Made by a program: the position numbers and the translations under genes. From Sphingobacteriales bacterium (lineage in GTDB: Bacteria > Bacteroidota > Bacteroidia > Chitinophagales > Chitinophagaceae): DNA of 64,000 bases. The notes beneath the pieces are model-generated. The model worked only from the letters and a program-made list of their open reading frames with translations, was not told the DNA's origin and ran no database searches. Of the stretch, positions 33,214 through 40,665 are shown piece after piece; the stretch's first letter is position 1; every line of letters begins with the position of its first letter. Location: NCBI GenBank assembly GCA_003963365.1, contig RXJG01000004.1, forward strand, positions 886,162 to 950,161, given 5' to 3'.

Positions 33214-34974
33214 ATGAAAAGGAAAGCCAGCTTAGTTGCAGCAATATTGTTTACAGGTAAATTATTACTCGCCCAGTCGGTGGACGATGCAAAACGTTTA
33301 ATCTATTACGAACGTTTTAAAAGTGCCAGGGATATGCTGCAGGGTATCGTTAGCAGTACACCCAACAATGCCGATGCTGTGTATTATTTGGGACAAGCGT
33401 TAATTGGACTGGAAGATATAGCCGGCGCCAAAAAAGTTTACCAGGATGGGTTAGCTGCCAACCCCGGTGCAGCCATTTTGCATGTTGGTCTTGGACATGT
33501 GTATTATTTTGAAAATAAGCCTAACGATGCAAAAGCAGAGTTTGAAGGGGCTATTACTGCAACAGGTGGTAAAAATCCAATGGTTTTAAATGCCATTGCA
33601 CATGCAACCGCCGATACAAAAACGGGTGATTTTAAGTATGGGGTAGAAAAAGCAAAACAGGCTATTGATGTGGCAAAGAAAAAAGTGGAAGCCGATTATT
33701 ATGTTAACCTCGGTGATAATTACCGTTCATTAATTATGGGTGGTGATGCAAAGCAGGCTTTTGACGCTGCTTTAACCATTAATCCAAAATTGGCAGAGGC
33801 AAAGTATAAAGCAGGAAAGATTTATGAAACCCAGAACAACAAGGAGATTTTTCTTCCTTTGTATGAAGAAGCAACTCAGTTGGACCCTAACTACGGTCCT
33901 GCCTGGAGGGCTTTATATGTATATTGGTATTTCCGCGATGTGACAAAAGCCGAGACTTATTTTGAAAGTTATGTAAAGGCTTCGGATCAGGACGAAAGGT
34001 TAGAATATGACCGTATTGATTTGAAATATGCCCAGGAAAAATATGATGATGCTATTTCCAGCGCCAATGCATTAGCTGCTAAATTAGGTGCCGGCACTAA
34101 AGCAAGATTATATCGTTTATTAGGATATGCTTTTATGAAGAAAAACGATTTGGCCTCAGCAAAATCTAACTTCATGACCTTTCTTCAAAAAGCAAAACCA
34201 GATGAAGTAACGTCAAGAAACTATGCTGATATAGCGAAGACCCTTGGTGGTATTGCGGGTAATGAAAAAGATGCTTTTCAATATTATCAAAAAGCCATTG
34301 ATACCGATACCTTACCTAAAAACAAAAGTGATTTGGCAAAACAGGCTGCTGATTTAGCAAAAAAACTTGGCGATCCGTTATTGTCTATCGAATGGATGGG
34401 TAAGGCGTATAACCTTGCTAAAAACCCTTCCAATGTTGACTTATATAATCTTGGCAGGGCTTATCTTGATGCCGGAAAGTTCACACAGTGCGACAGCATC
34501 GGTAATATGTACTCTGCTAAATATCCTAACCATACATATGGATATTATTTACGGGCATTAGCTAACTGGCGGGTGGATACCACTATGGAATTAGGGTCGG
34601 CCAATCCTTATTTTCAGAAATTGATTGAAGTGGGCTCGCCAGACAGTTTAAATAATAAATCGCAGTTAAAACTGGCTTACCGTTATTTTGTTGGTTACTA
34701 TGCAACAGTTAAAAGAGATTATCCAACAGCGATTACCTATTGCGATAAAATATTGAATTTATTCCCGGGTGATGCAGATGCTACCGACCTTAAAACAAAA
34801 TTGCAGGCTCCGGCACCGGGTCCTAAAAAGACAACGGGTAATAAAGGAACTTCAGCCGCTAATAACCCAACGATTGAATCAAATGCCGGCTCCAATACGG
34901 TTGCAGAAGCTAAAACAAATAATCCTGGCACCAAAACAACAACCAGCAAAAGCGCTGCAGCAAAAAAACAATAA
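33214..34974 (+). CDS. Secreted tetratricopeptide-repeat protein
   Basis: The 586-residue product has a signal peptide (residues 1-20, ending LLAQ) and a run of TPR-like helix pairs from about 25 to 510, for example PNNADAVYYLGQALIGLEDI, PGAAILHVGLGHVYYFEN and KLAEAKYKAGKIYETQNN. The C-terminus (about 520-586) is a low-complexity Lys/Thr/Asn/Ala/Pro tail, probably disordered. It starts 38 bases after the lipoprotein gene and ends before a strong terminator. It probably acts as a periplasmic scaffold for the TonB-linked cluster (inference). Its substrate or partner is unknown. Confidence 0.82.
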   Translation: MKRKASLVAAILFTGKLLLAQSVDDAKRLIYYERFKSARDMLQGIVSSTPNNADAVYYLGQALIGLEDIAGAKKVYQDGLAANPGAAILHVGLGHVYYFENKPNDAKAEFEGAITATGGKNPMVLNAIAHATADTKTGDFKYGVEKAKQAIDVAKKKVEADYYVNLGDNYRSLIMGGDAKQAFDAALTINPKLAEAKYKAGKIYETQNNKEIFLPLYEEATQLDPNYGPAWRALYVYWYFRDVTKAETYFESYVKASDQDERLEYDRIDLKYAQEKYDDAISSANALAAKLGAGTKARLYRLLGYAFMKKNDLASAKSNFMTFLQKAKPDEVTSRNYADIAKTLGGIAGNEKDAFQYYQKAIDTDTLPKNKSDLAKQAADLAKKLGDPLLSIEWMGKAYNLAKNPSNVDLYNLGRAYLDAGKFTQCDSIGNMYSAKYPNHTYGYYLRALANWRVDTTMELGSANPYFQKLIEVGSPDSLNNKSQLKLAYRYFVGYYATVKRDYPTAITYCDKILNLFPGDADATDLKTKLQAPAPGPKKTTGNKGTSAANNPTIESNAGSNTVAEAKTNNPGTKTTTSKSAAAKKQ

Positions 34975-35017
34975 AAAAAAGACTGATATTTTAATGTAAT
35001 AAGAATATTAATTTTTC

Positions 35018-35052
35018 AAATCCCCCGGTTACCGGGGGATTTTTGTTTTTTT
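35018..35052 (+). terminator. Strong intrinsic terminator after the TPR gene
   Basis: AAATCCCCCGGT (35018-35029) and ACCGGGGGATTT (35031-35042) are perfect inverse complements with one base between, so the hairpin closes as a GC-rich stem of at least nine pairs. TTTTGTTTTTTT follows. It separates the TPR gene from nuoA. Confidence 0.9.
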
Positions 35053-35057
35053 AATTG

Positions 35058-35088
35058 ATTGTTTTTCATTCCCGCTACCTTAATTTTG
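35058..35088 (+). promoter_or_regulatory. Promoter of the nuo operon
   Basis: TTG at 35059-35061 and TAATTTTG at 35081-35088 are 19 bases apart, the Bacteroidota spacing, with a full -7 match. A start near 35094 gives a leader of about 20 bases before nuoA at 35114. No other full promoter pair was found between the genes of the operon. Confidence 0.65.
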
Positions 35089-35113
35089 CCGCTCAGCAAC
35101 AAGACCACCAATT

Positions 35114-35521
35114 ATGGATCTATTCTTATTGCAGGTAACCAATACCGCTGCTGAAGCCAGTACTTCTGCGAATTACTTTCCGATAGGTATACAGTTCTTA
35201 TTTGCCATTGTTTTTGTGGCAGTAATGATAGCATTAACGCATTGGCTTGGTCCTAAGCGTAAAACAGCTGATAAATTAGCCAACTTTGAAAGTGGTATTG
35301 AACAAGTGGGTAATGCCCGTCAACCTATGGCTATTAAATATTTCCTGGTAGCCATTTTGTTCGTTTTATTTGATGTGGAAGTAATTTTCTTTTATCCATA
35401 TGCTGTTAACTTTAAAAGTTTAGGTTGGGGAGGGTTTGCCGCCGTGCTGATGTTTGTGGGTTTCTTCCTCGCCGGCTTCTATTATATTATAAAGAAAGGT
35501 GCACTAGATTGGGAAGATTAA
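35114..35521 (+). CDS. nuoA: NADH-quinone oxidoreductase subunit A
   Basis: NuoA is a small membrane subunit of complex I beside the quinone site. The 135-residue protein has three TM segments (about 22-43, 73-96 and 105-126). The conserved cytoplasmic/membrane motif KLANFESGIEQVGNARQ and the helix KYFLVAILFVLFDVEVIFFYPYA, with the buried acidic D-E pair, are present. It is the first gene of the operon and follows a promoter about 26 bases upstream. Confidence 0.95.
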   Translation: MDLFLLQVTNTAAEASTSANYFPIGIQFLFAIVFVAVMIALTHWLGPKRKTADKLANFESGIEQVGNARQPMAIKYFLVAILFVLFDVEVIFFYPYAVNFKSLGWGGFAAVLMFVGFFLAGFYYIIKKGALDWED

Positions 35522-35530
35522 CACAATGTG

Positions 35531-35632
35531 CTGGTGTGATGATTTGAAAATGTGATGATGAAACTTTTAAGATGGGAAGTTGTTATAAAGGTATCATCTC
35601 CAAATCATCAAATTAACTAATAATCAAATTGA
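35531..35632. repeat. Period-8 imperfect palindrome in nuoA-nuoB spacer
   Basis: The left arm (about 35531-35562) reads in octamers such as GATTTGAA and AATGTGAT; the right arm (about 35593-35632) carries the complement in octamers such as ATCTCCAA and ATCATCAA. The arms face each other across about 30 bases and fill most of the 115-base spacer. Confidence 0.6.
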
Positions 35633-35636
35633 TTTT

Positions 35637-36227
35637 ATGTCACGTCCGGTTCAATATAATGTAACGCCTATACCTGCAGATATTAATAATAGTCTGCAAG
35701 TGGCACCCATGCCCAAGGGACATAGTGGTGAAGGTTTCTTTGCTACCAAACTGGAAAGTGTAGTTGGTTTGGCCCGTGCTAATTCAATATGGCCTTTACC
35801 TTTTGCAACTTCCTGCTGTGGTATTGAATTTATGGCTACCATGGGTTCGCATTATGATTTGGCAAGATTTGGAAGTGAAAGGGTAGGATTCTCTCCCCGC
35901 CAGTGTGATTTGTTAATGGTGATGGGAACCATTGCAAAAAAGATGGGTCCGGTATTGAAGCAGGTATATCTGCAAATGGCAGAGCCAAGATGGGTGATTG
36001 CTGTGGGAGCCTGTGCTTCTTCCGGTGGCATATTTGATACTTACAGTGTGCTACAGGGAATTGACCAGGTTATTCCGGTAGATGTATATGTACCGGGTTG
36101 CCCGCCAAGACCAGAAGCCATTATTGATGGAGTAATACGTATACAGGAATTAATTCATAACGAACCATTGAGAAGAAGGAACAGTGAGCATTACAAAGCC
36201 TTATTAGAAAGTTACGGAATACAATAA
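35637..36227 (+). CDS. nuoB: NADH-quinone oxidoreductase subunit B
   Basis: NuoB carries iron-sulfur cluster N2, which passes electrons to quinone. The ligands are C60 and C61 (SCCGIEFM), C126 (GACASSGG) and C155 (VPGCPPRPEAI). Length 196 is slightly above the 160-220 family range midpoint, with an N-terminal extension before the conserved LARANSIWPLPFATSCC. The stop codon TAA (36225-36227) overlaps the first bases of the next palindrome arm. Confidence 0.97.
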   Translation: MSRPVQYNVTPIPADINNSLQVAPMPKGHSGEGFFATKLESVVGLARANSIWPLPFATSCCGIEFMATMGSHYDLARFGSERVGFSPRQCDLLMVMGTIAKKMGPVLKQVYLQMAEPRWVIAVGACASSGGIFDTYSVLQGIDQVIPVDVYVPGCPPRPEAIIDGVIRIQELIHNEPLRRRNSEHYKALLESYGIQ

Positions 36228-36302
36228 TTTGAAAATTTGAAGATGTACTGATGTGAAAATAAAATCCATTACCAAATCTTCAAATCATCAAATCTTCAAA
36301 TT
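36226..36302. repeat. Period-8 palindrome filling the nuoB-nuoC spacer
   Basis: The left arm (36226-36245) is AATTTGAA, AATTTGAA, GATG; the right arm (36273-36302) is octamers CAAATCTT, CAAATCAT, CAAATCTT, CAAATT. It starts inside the nuoB stop codon and ends three bases before the nuoC ATG at 36306, so it occupies the whole spacer including the translation start region. Confidence 0.7.
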
Positions 36303-36305
36303 AAA

Positions 36306-36821
36306 ATGTTGACAAACGAACAGATAAAGAATAAGCTGATTGAAAAGTTTGGTGATGTACTCACTGATTTTTCTGAGCCCTATGGCATGCTCACTTTTGA
36401 AGCACCAAAGGATTTGAATTTAAAAGTGATGCAGTTCCTTTACGATGATGCTGAACTGGGTTTTCAATTCTTAACTGATTTGCAGGCGGTACATTATCCG
36501 CATGATAAAGGAAGGGAATTGGCCGTGGTTTATCACCTGCACAATTTGAAAGATAATGTTCGCATCCGTTTCAAAGTATTTACCAGCATTGAACAACCGG
36601 ATGTATTTACCGCTACTAAATTATATGAAGCGGCTAACTGGATGGAAAGAGAAACGTATGATTTCTTTGGCGTGAATTTTATTGGTCATCCTAATTTGAA
36701 GAGAGTGTTGAATGTAGATGAGATGGATTATTTCCCGATGCGAAAGGAATTTCCATTGGAAGACCAGACAAGAGTGGATAAGGATGATGAGATGTTTGGA
36801 AGGGGCGGAAGTTTTAATTAG
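36306..36821 (+). CDS. nuoC: NADH-quinone oxidoreductase subunit C
   Basis: NuoC is a peripheral-arm subunit of complex I. The 171-residue protein has the family blocks LQAVHYPHDKGRELAVVYHL, RETYDFFGVNFIGHPNLKRVL and the end DYFPMRKEFPLED, as in separate NuoC proteins. It is not fused to NuoD. The start codon follows the palindrome by three bases, so its ribosome-binding region is inside the right arm. Confidence 0.95.
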   Translation: MLTNEQIKNKLIEKFGDVLTDFSEPYGMLTFEAPKDLNLKVMQFLYDDAELGFQFLTDLQAVHYPHDKGRELAVVYHLHNLKDNVRIRFKVFTSIEQPDVFTATKLYEAANWMERETYDFFGVNFIGHPNLKRVLNVDEMDYFPMRKEFPLEDQTRVDKDDEMFGRGGSFN

Positions 36822-36855
36822 AAGATTTGAAGATGTGAAGATGTGATGATGAGTA
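36820..36855. repeat. Single period-8 arm after nuoC
   Basis: Octamers GATTTGAA, GATGTGAA, GATGTGAT, GATG run in tandem from the nuoC stop codon region. The facing arm is not visible before nuoD at 36950, so this looks like a half element or a decayed palindrome. Confidence 0.5.
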
Positions 36856-36949
36856 GGGATAAGAACGATGAAGTGAGTGACACAACAACAGATGAACAGA
36901 GTGATAGAGTTGACTTAAAAATATTTATTAAACTAACAACAGGACATTA

Positions 36950-38182
36950 ATGTCTGACGTACTGCATCCTCATATAAAACTACCGGACGGTTCAATAGAA
37001 AAACAAACCACTACCTTGAACCTTGGACCAACACACCCCGCTACACATGGTGTGTTTCAGAATATCCTTGAATTAGATGGTGAACGAATTGTGAGTGCCG
37101 AACCAACTGTTGGTTATATCCACCGGGCATTTGAAAAATTAGCGGAGCGTCGTCCTTTATACCAGATTACTCCATTAACTGACAGGTTGAACTATTGCTC
37201 ATCACCCATTAATAATATGGGATGGCATTTGACCTGCGAAAAATTATTGGATGTTAAAACTCCTAAACGGGTTGATTATTTGCGCATCATCATTATGGAG
37301 CTGGCCCGTATTGCCGATCATTTGATTTGTAATTCTATTGTGGGAGTTGATACAGGTGCCTACACCGGCTTCCTGTATGTAATGCAATACCGTGAATTAA
37401 TTTACGAGATATATGAAGAAGTATGTGGTTCCCGCCTTACAACTAATATTGGGCGTATTGGTGGTTTTGAACGCAATTTCACAAATACAGCGTTTGAGAA
37501 ACTCGAAAAATTCTTAAAGGAATATCCCAAAGTATTACAGGAATTTGAAAACCTGTTTACCCGCAACCGTATTTTTATGGAACGTACGATTGCCTGCGGA
37601 CCCATCAGTGCAGAAAGAGCATTGAATTATGGATTCACCGGACCAAATCTTCGTGCAGCCGGTGTGGATTATGATGTTCGGGTGCATTCACCTTATTCTT
37701 CATACGAAGATTTTCAATTTGAAATTCCTGTTGGTACTACCGGTGATTGTTATGACAGGTATTTAGTGCGTAACCAGGAAATGTGGCAATCATTAAGCAT
37801 ACTTGAACAGGCGTATAAAAAAGTGCAGGAGTTCAAAGGTGCGGAAGCAGAAGTATATCATGCCGATGCTCCTGAATATTATTTGCCGGAGAAGCAGGAT
37901 GTGTATACCAAGATGGAAGCGCTGATATGGCACTTCAAAATCATCATGGGTGAAACGGAAATTCCTAAAGGTGAAGTTTATCATAGTGTGGAAGGTGCGA
38001 ATGGTGAGTTAGGTTTTTATTTGATTAGTGATGGTGGACGTACACCCTATCGTTTGCATTTCCGCAGGCCATGCTTTATTTACTACCAGGCTTACCCTGA
38101 AATAGTAAAAGGAGCGATGCTGAGTGATGCGATTGTTACATTGAGTAGTTTGAATTTGATTGCAGGGGAGATGGACGCTTAA
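36950..38182 (+). CDS. nuoD: NADH-quinone oxidoreductase subunit D
   Basis: NuoD (49-kDa subunit homologue) forms the quinone site with NuoB. The N-terminal block LNLGPTHPATHGVFQNILELDGE, the hydrogenase-like GYIHRAFEKLAERRP, and INNMGWHLTCEKLL and RIIIMELARIADHL are all present, and the C-terminal HSVEGANGELGFYLISDGG to FRRPCFIYYQAYPEIVKGAMLSDAIVTLSSLNLIAGEMD matches the family. At 410 residues it is complete. Confidence 0.96.
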   Translation: MSDVLHPHIKLPDGSIEKQTTTLNLGPTHPATHGVFQNILELDGERIVSAEPTVGYIHRAFEKLAERRPLYQITPLTDRLNYCSSPINNMGWHLTCEKLLDVKTPKRVDYLRIIIMELARIADHLICNSIVGVDTGAYTGFLYVMQYRELIYEIYEEVCGSRLTTNIGRIGGFERNFTNTAFEKLEKFLKEYPKVLQEFENLFTRNRIFMERTIACGPISAERALNYGFTGPNLRAAGVDYDVRVHSPYSSYEDFQFEIPVGTTGDCYDRYLVRNQEMWQSLSILEQAYKKVQEFKGAEAEVYHADAPEYYLPEKQDVYTKMEALIWHFKIIMGETEIPKGEVYHSVEGANGELGFYLISDGGRTPYRLHFRRPCFIYYQAYPEIVKGAMLSDAIVTLSSLNLIAGEMDA

Positions 38183-38186
38183 AATT

Positions 38187-38255
38187 ATGTTGAATGTTAA
38201 ATGATGAATGTTGAATGAAAACCAAATTCAATACTTATCATTCAAAATTTAAAAT
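38187..38255. repeat. Period-7 imperfect palindrome in nuoD-nuoE spacer
   Basis: The left arm (38189-38219) reads in heptamers GTTGAAT, GTTAAAT, GATGAAT, GTTGAAT, then GAAA. The right arm (about 38226-38255) reads ATTCAAT, ACTTATC, ATTCAAA, ATTTAAA. The arms are imperfectly complementary. Only two bases separate the right arm from nuoE at 38258. Confidence 0.6.
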
Positions 38256-38257
38256 AG

Positions 38258-38758
38258 ATGGCTCAGTTTTCTGACAAGAAATTAGAAGAAGTTAAAAACA
38301 TTATTGCCCGTTATCCTGACGGTAAGCAGAAGAGTGCGTTGTTGCCGGTATTGCATTTGGCGCAACAGGAGTTTGGCGGATGGCTGAGCAGTGAAGCGAT
38401 GGATTATGTAGCTTCTTTATTAAATATTGAACCGATTGAAGTGTATGAAGTAGCTACTTTTTACAGCATGTATAATTTAAAGCCGGTTGGTAAATACCTG
38501 TTTGAAGTTTGTCAAACCGGGCCATGCATGATTAGTGGCAGTGATAATATTGTGGCATACATATATGAGAAACTCGGCATTAAACCCGGACAAACAACAG
38601 CAGATGGAATGTTTACATTGAAAACCGTTGAATGTTTAGGAGCGTGTGGTTATGCGCCGATGATGCAGTTGGGTAAATATTATAAAGAGCATTTGACCAA
38701 AGAAAAAGTAGATGCAATCATTGAAGAGTGCAGACGGAATGCGGTAGTTAATAATTAA
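38258..38758 (+). CDS. nuoE: NADH-quinone oxidoreductase subunit E
   Basis: NuoE carries the [2Fe-2S] cluster N1a next to the FMN subunit. The ligands are C85, C90, C126 and C130, in VCQTGPCM and VECLGACGYAP. The N-terminal helix bundle (ALLPVLHLAQQEFGGW, VYEVATFYSMYNLKP) is normal. At 166 residues it is complete. The stop codon TAA (38756-38758) runs directly into the next palindrome arm. Confidence 0.96.
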   Translation: MAQFSDKKLEEVKNIIARYPDGKQKSALLPVLHLAQQEFGGWLSSEAMDYVASLLNIEPIEVYEVATFYSMYNLKPVGKYLFEVCQTGPCMISGSDNIVAYIYEKLGIKPGQTTADGMFTLKTVECLGACGYAPMMQLGKYYKEHLTKEKVDAIIEECRRNAVVNN

Positions 38759-38826
38759 AAATTCAAAAGTAAAAATTCAAAAATGGTAAAGATGTTTTGA
38801 ATTTTGACTTTTAACTTTTGACTTTA
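38757..38826. repeat. Empty period-7 palindrome between nuoE and nuoF
   Basis: The left arm (38757-38791) has heptamers AAAATTC, AAAAGTA, AAAATTC, AAAAATG; the right arm (38795-38826) has TTTTGAA, TTTTGAC, TTTTAAC, TTTTGAC. By hand the left arm matches the reverse complement of the right arm at about 21 of 25 positions. The words are the same as those around the gene at 40220, but here the loop is only a few bases long. Confidence 0.75.
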
Positions 38827-38830
38827 CAGA

Positions 38831-40186
38831 ATGGGAGTAAAATTATTATTAGAAAAAGCACATGTAGAAAACATCCGCCTGTATGATGTGTACAGGAGAG
38901 AGGGAGGTTACCGCAGTGTGGAGAAGGCTTTAAAAACTTTGAGTCCGGACCAGGTGACGGAAGAAGTAAAGAAAAGTGGTTTGCGTGGTCGTGGTGGCGC
39001 TGGTTTCCCTGCCGGTATGAAATGGAGTTTCCTGGCCAAGCCGGAAGGTGTTCCCCGTTATTTGGTGTGCAACGCCGATGAATCAGAACCCGGAACTTTC
39101 AAAGACAGGTATTTGATGGAATTCATCCCTCACCTGTTAATTGAAGGATTGATAGTTTCTTCTTATGCACTTGGCAGCAGCAGAACCTACATTTACATCC
39201 GTGGCGAATATGCCTGGATTGTTGATATATTAGAACAAGCCATTGCGGAAGCAAAGAACAACGGCTGGCTTGGTAAAAATATTTTAGGAACCGGTTTTGA
39301 TTGTGAGATTTATGTACAACGTGGCGCCGGTGCTTATATCTGTGGTGAAGAAACAGCTTTGCTGGAATCTCTGGAAGGAAAGAGAGGTAATCCAAGAATT
39401 AAACCTCCGTTCCCGGCTGTGAAAGGTTTGTATGGTTGCCCAACAGTGGTGAACAACGTAGAAACCTTAGCGGCTGTTGTTCCCATCATCAACATGGGTG
39501 GTGAGGAATATGCAAAGATTGGTGTGGGTCGTTCAACCGGTACTAAATTAATTTCTGCCTGTGGTAATATTAATAAACCCGGTGTTTATGAAATTGATAT
39601 GACCATCAGCGTAGAAGAATTTATTTATAGTGATGAATACTGTGGTGGTATCAGGAATGGTAAACGTTTGAAAGCTTGTATCCCCGGTGGTTCATCTGTT
39701 CCTATTCTCCCTGCTAACTTATTATTGAAAACTGCCAAAGGTGAAACCCGTTACATGAACTATGAAAGTTTAAGTGATGGTGGTTTTGCAACTGGTAGTA
39801 TGATGGGTAGTGGTGGTTTTATCGTATTGGATGAAGACCAGTGTGTGGTGAAGAATACTTACACATTAGCGAGGTTCTATCGTCATGAAAGTTGCGGACA
39901 ATGTTCCCCTTGCCGTGAAGGAACTGGCTGGATGGAAAAAATATTGTTGAGTATTGAAAATGGAAAAGGTAAGATGAGTGATATTGATTTGCTGTGGGAT
40001 ATTCAACGCAAGATAGAAGGTAATACTATTTGTCCGTTAGGAGATGCAGCAGCATGGCCGGTAGCAGCAGCGATAAGACATTTTAGAGATGAATTTGAAT
40101 GGCATGTGCTGAACCCGGATAAATGTTTGACAGAGAATTATGGCCTGCGTCATTATGCAGACCCGATTCATGTGCCGGTAGCTTAA
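38831..40186 (+). CDS. nuoF: NADH-quinone oxidoreductase subunit F
   Basis: NuoF binds NADH and FMN and carries cluster N3. The glycine-rich nucleotide motif GLRGRGGAGFPAGMKW is at about 50-65, followed by CNADESEPGTFKDR, and the NADH site ERGAGAYICGEETALLES-like stretch (QRGAGAYICGEETALLES). The [4Fe-4S] ligands are C355, C358 and C361 in ESCGQCSPCREGTGW, plus the late C in TICPLGDAAAWP. Length 451 is normal. The stop codon is followed at once by the left arm of the repeat that precedes the four-helix-bundle gene. Confidence 0.97.
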   Translation: MGVKLLLEKAHVENIRLYDVYRREGGYRSVEKALKTLSPDQVTEEVKKSGLRGRGGAGFPAGMKWSFLAKPEGVPRYLVCNADESEPGTFKDRYLMEFIPHLLIEGLIVSSYALGSSRTYIYIRGEYAWIVDILEQAIAEAKNNGWLGKNILGTGFDCEIYVQRGAGAYICGEETALLESLEGKRGNPRIKPPFPAVKGLYGCPTVVNNVETLAAVVPIINMGGEEYAKIGVGRSTGTKLISACGNINKPGVYEIDMTISVEEFIYSDEYCGGIRNGKRLKACIPGGSSVPILPANLLLKTAKGETRYMNYESLSDGGFATGSMMGSGGFIVLDEDQCVVKNTYTLARFYRHESCGQCSPCREGTGWMEKILLSIENGKGKMSDIDLLWDIQRKIEGNTICPLGDAAAWPVAAAIRHFRDEFEWHVLNPDKCLTENYGLRHYADPIHVPVA

Positions 40187-40215
40187 GTCAAAAGGCAAAA
40201 GTAAAAATTCAAAAG
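40187..40215. repeat. Left arm of palindrome around the four-helix-bundle gene
   Basis: Heptamers GTCAAAA, GGCAAAA, GTAAAAA, TTCAAAA follow the nuoF stop codon directly. By hand alignment this arm matches the reverse complement of 40629-40658 at 23 of 28 positions. The gene at 40220 starts five bases later. Confidence 0.75.
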
Positions 40216-40219
40216 ATAG

Positions 40220-40609
40220 ATGATGAATATATCAGAAACTTTTGAAGTAAATGAACCAGATAAACCTTATAACATTCGTCACAGGTGTTATTACTTTGCT
40301 AAAGAAGTGATATTGTTTGTGAAGGATAGTAAATATGATAAAGTAAATAGTTCTTTATTTGAACAATTGGTAAGAAGTGCAACCTCCGTTGGAGCAAATG
40401 TTATTGAAGGGAAAGCTGGGAGTTCCAAAAAAGACTGGATGAAGTTTTATACGATTGCACTGAAATCATCAAATGAAACTAAATATTGGCTCTGTTTAAT
40501 CAGGGATACAATGGAAGTTTCAAATGTAAAAGTTCAGGATTTAATTAGTGAAGCGGATGAGATTTCAAAAATCATTGCTTCCATTATTATAAACGCTAAT
40601 AAAGTTTGA
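40220..40609 (+). CDS. Four-helix-bundle protein, 23S rRNA intervening-sequence protein (IVP/S23) family
   Basis: The 129-residue product is helical throughout, with the IVP motif FEQLVRSATSVGANVIEG (about residues 46-63) and WMKFYTIALKSSNETKYWLCLI (about 72-93). This family was first seen encoded inside intervening sequences of bacterial 23S rRNA; relatives (Avd) accompany diversity-generating retroelements. It is not a complex I subunit. It sits between nuoF and nuoG on the operon strand, framed by the two arms of a palindrome (40187-40215 and 40629-40658). ATG occurs twice at 40220 and 40223; either could be the start. It should be transcribed with the operon. It may bind RNA or protein to help the element, or be neutral (inference). 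Confidence 0.88.
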   Translation: MMNISETFEVNEPDKPYNIRHRCYYFAKEVILFVKDSKYDKVNSSLFEQLVRSATSVGANVIEGKAGSSKKDWMKFYTIALKSSNETKYWLCLIRDTMEVSNVKVQDLISEADEISKIIASIIINANKV

Positions 40610-40628
40610 ATTTCAATCAGTCAATATA

Positions 40629-40658
40629 TTTTGACTTTTGATTTTTGACTTTTGAATT
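40629..40658. repeat. Right arm of palindrome around the four-helix-bundle gene
   Basis: Heptamers TTTTGAC, TTTTGAT, TTTTGAC, TTTTGAA are the imperfect complement of 40187-40215. It ends seven bases before the nuoG ATG at 40666 and so covers part of the nuoG translation start region. Confidence 0.75.
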
Positions 40659-40665
40659 ATAATTC

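Noticed and set aside
40220..40609. Extra complex I subunit
   Set aside because: The sequence is a clear four-helix-bundle IVP-family protein with no similarity to any Nuo subunit, and it is flanked by repeats.
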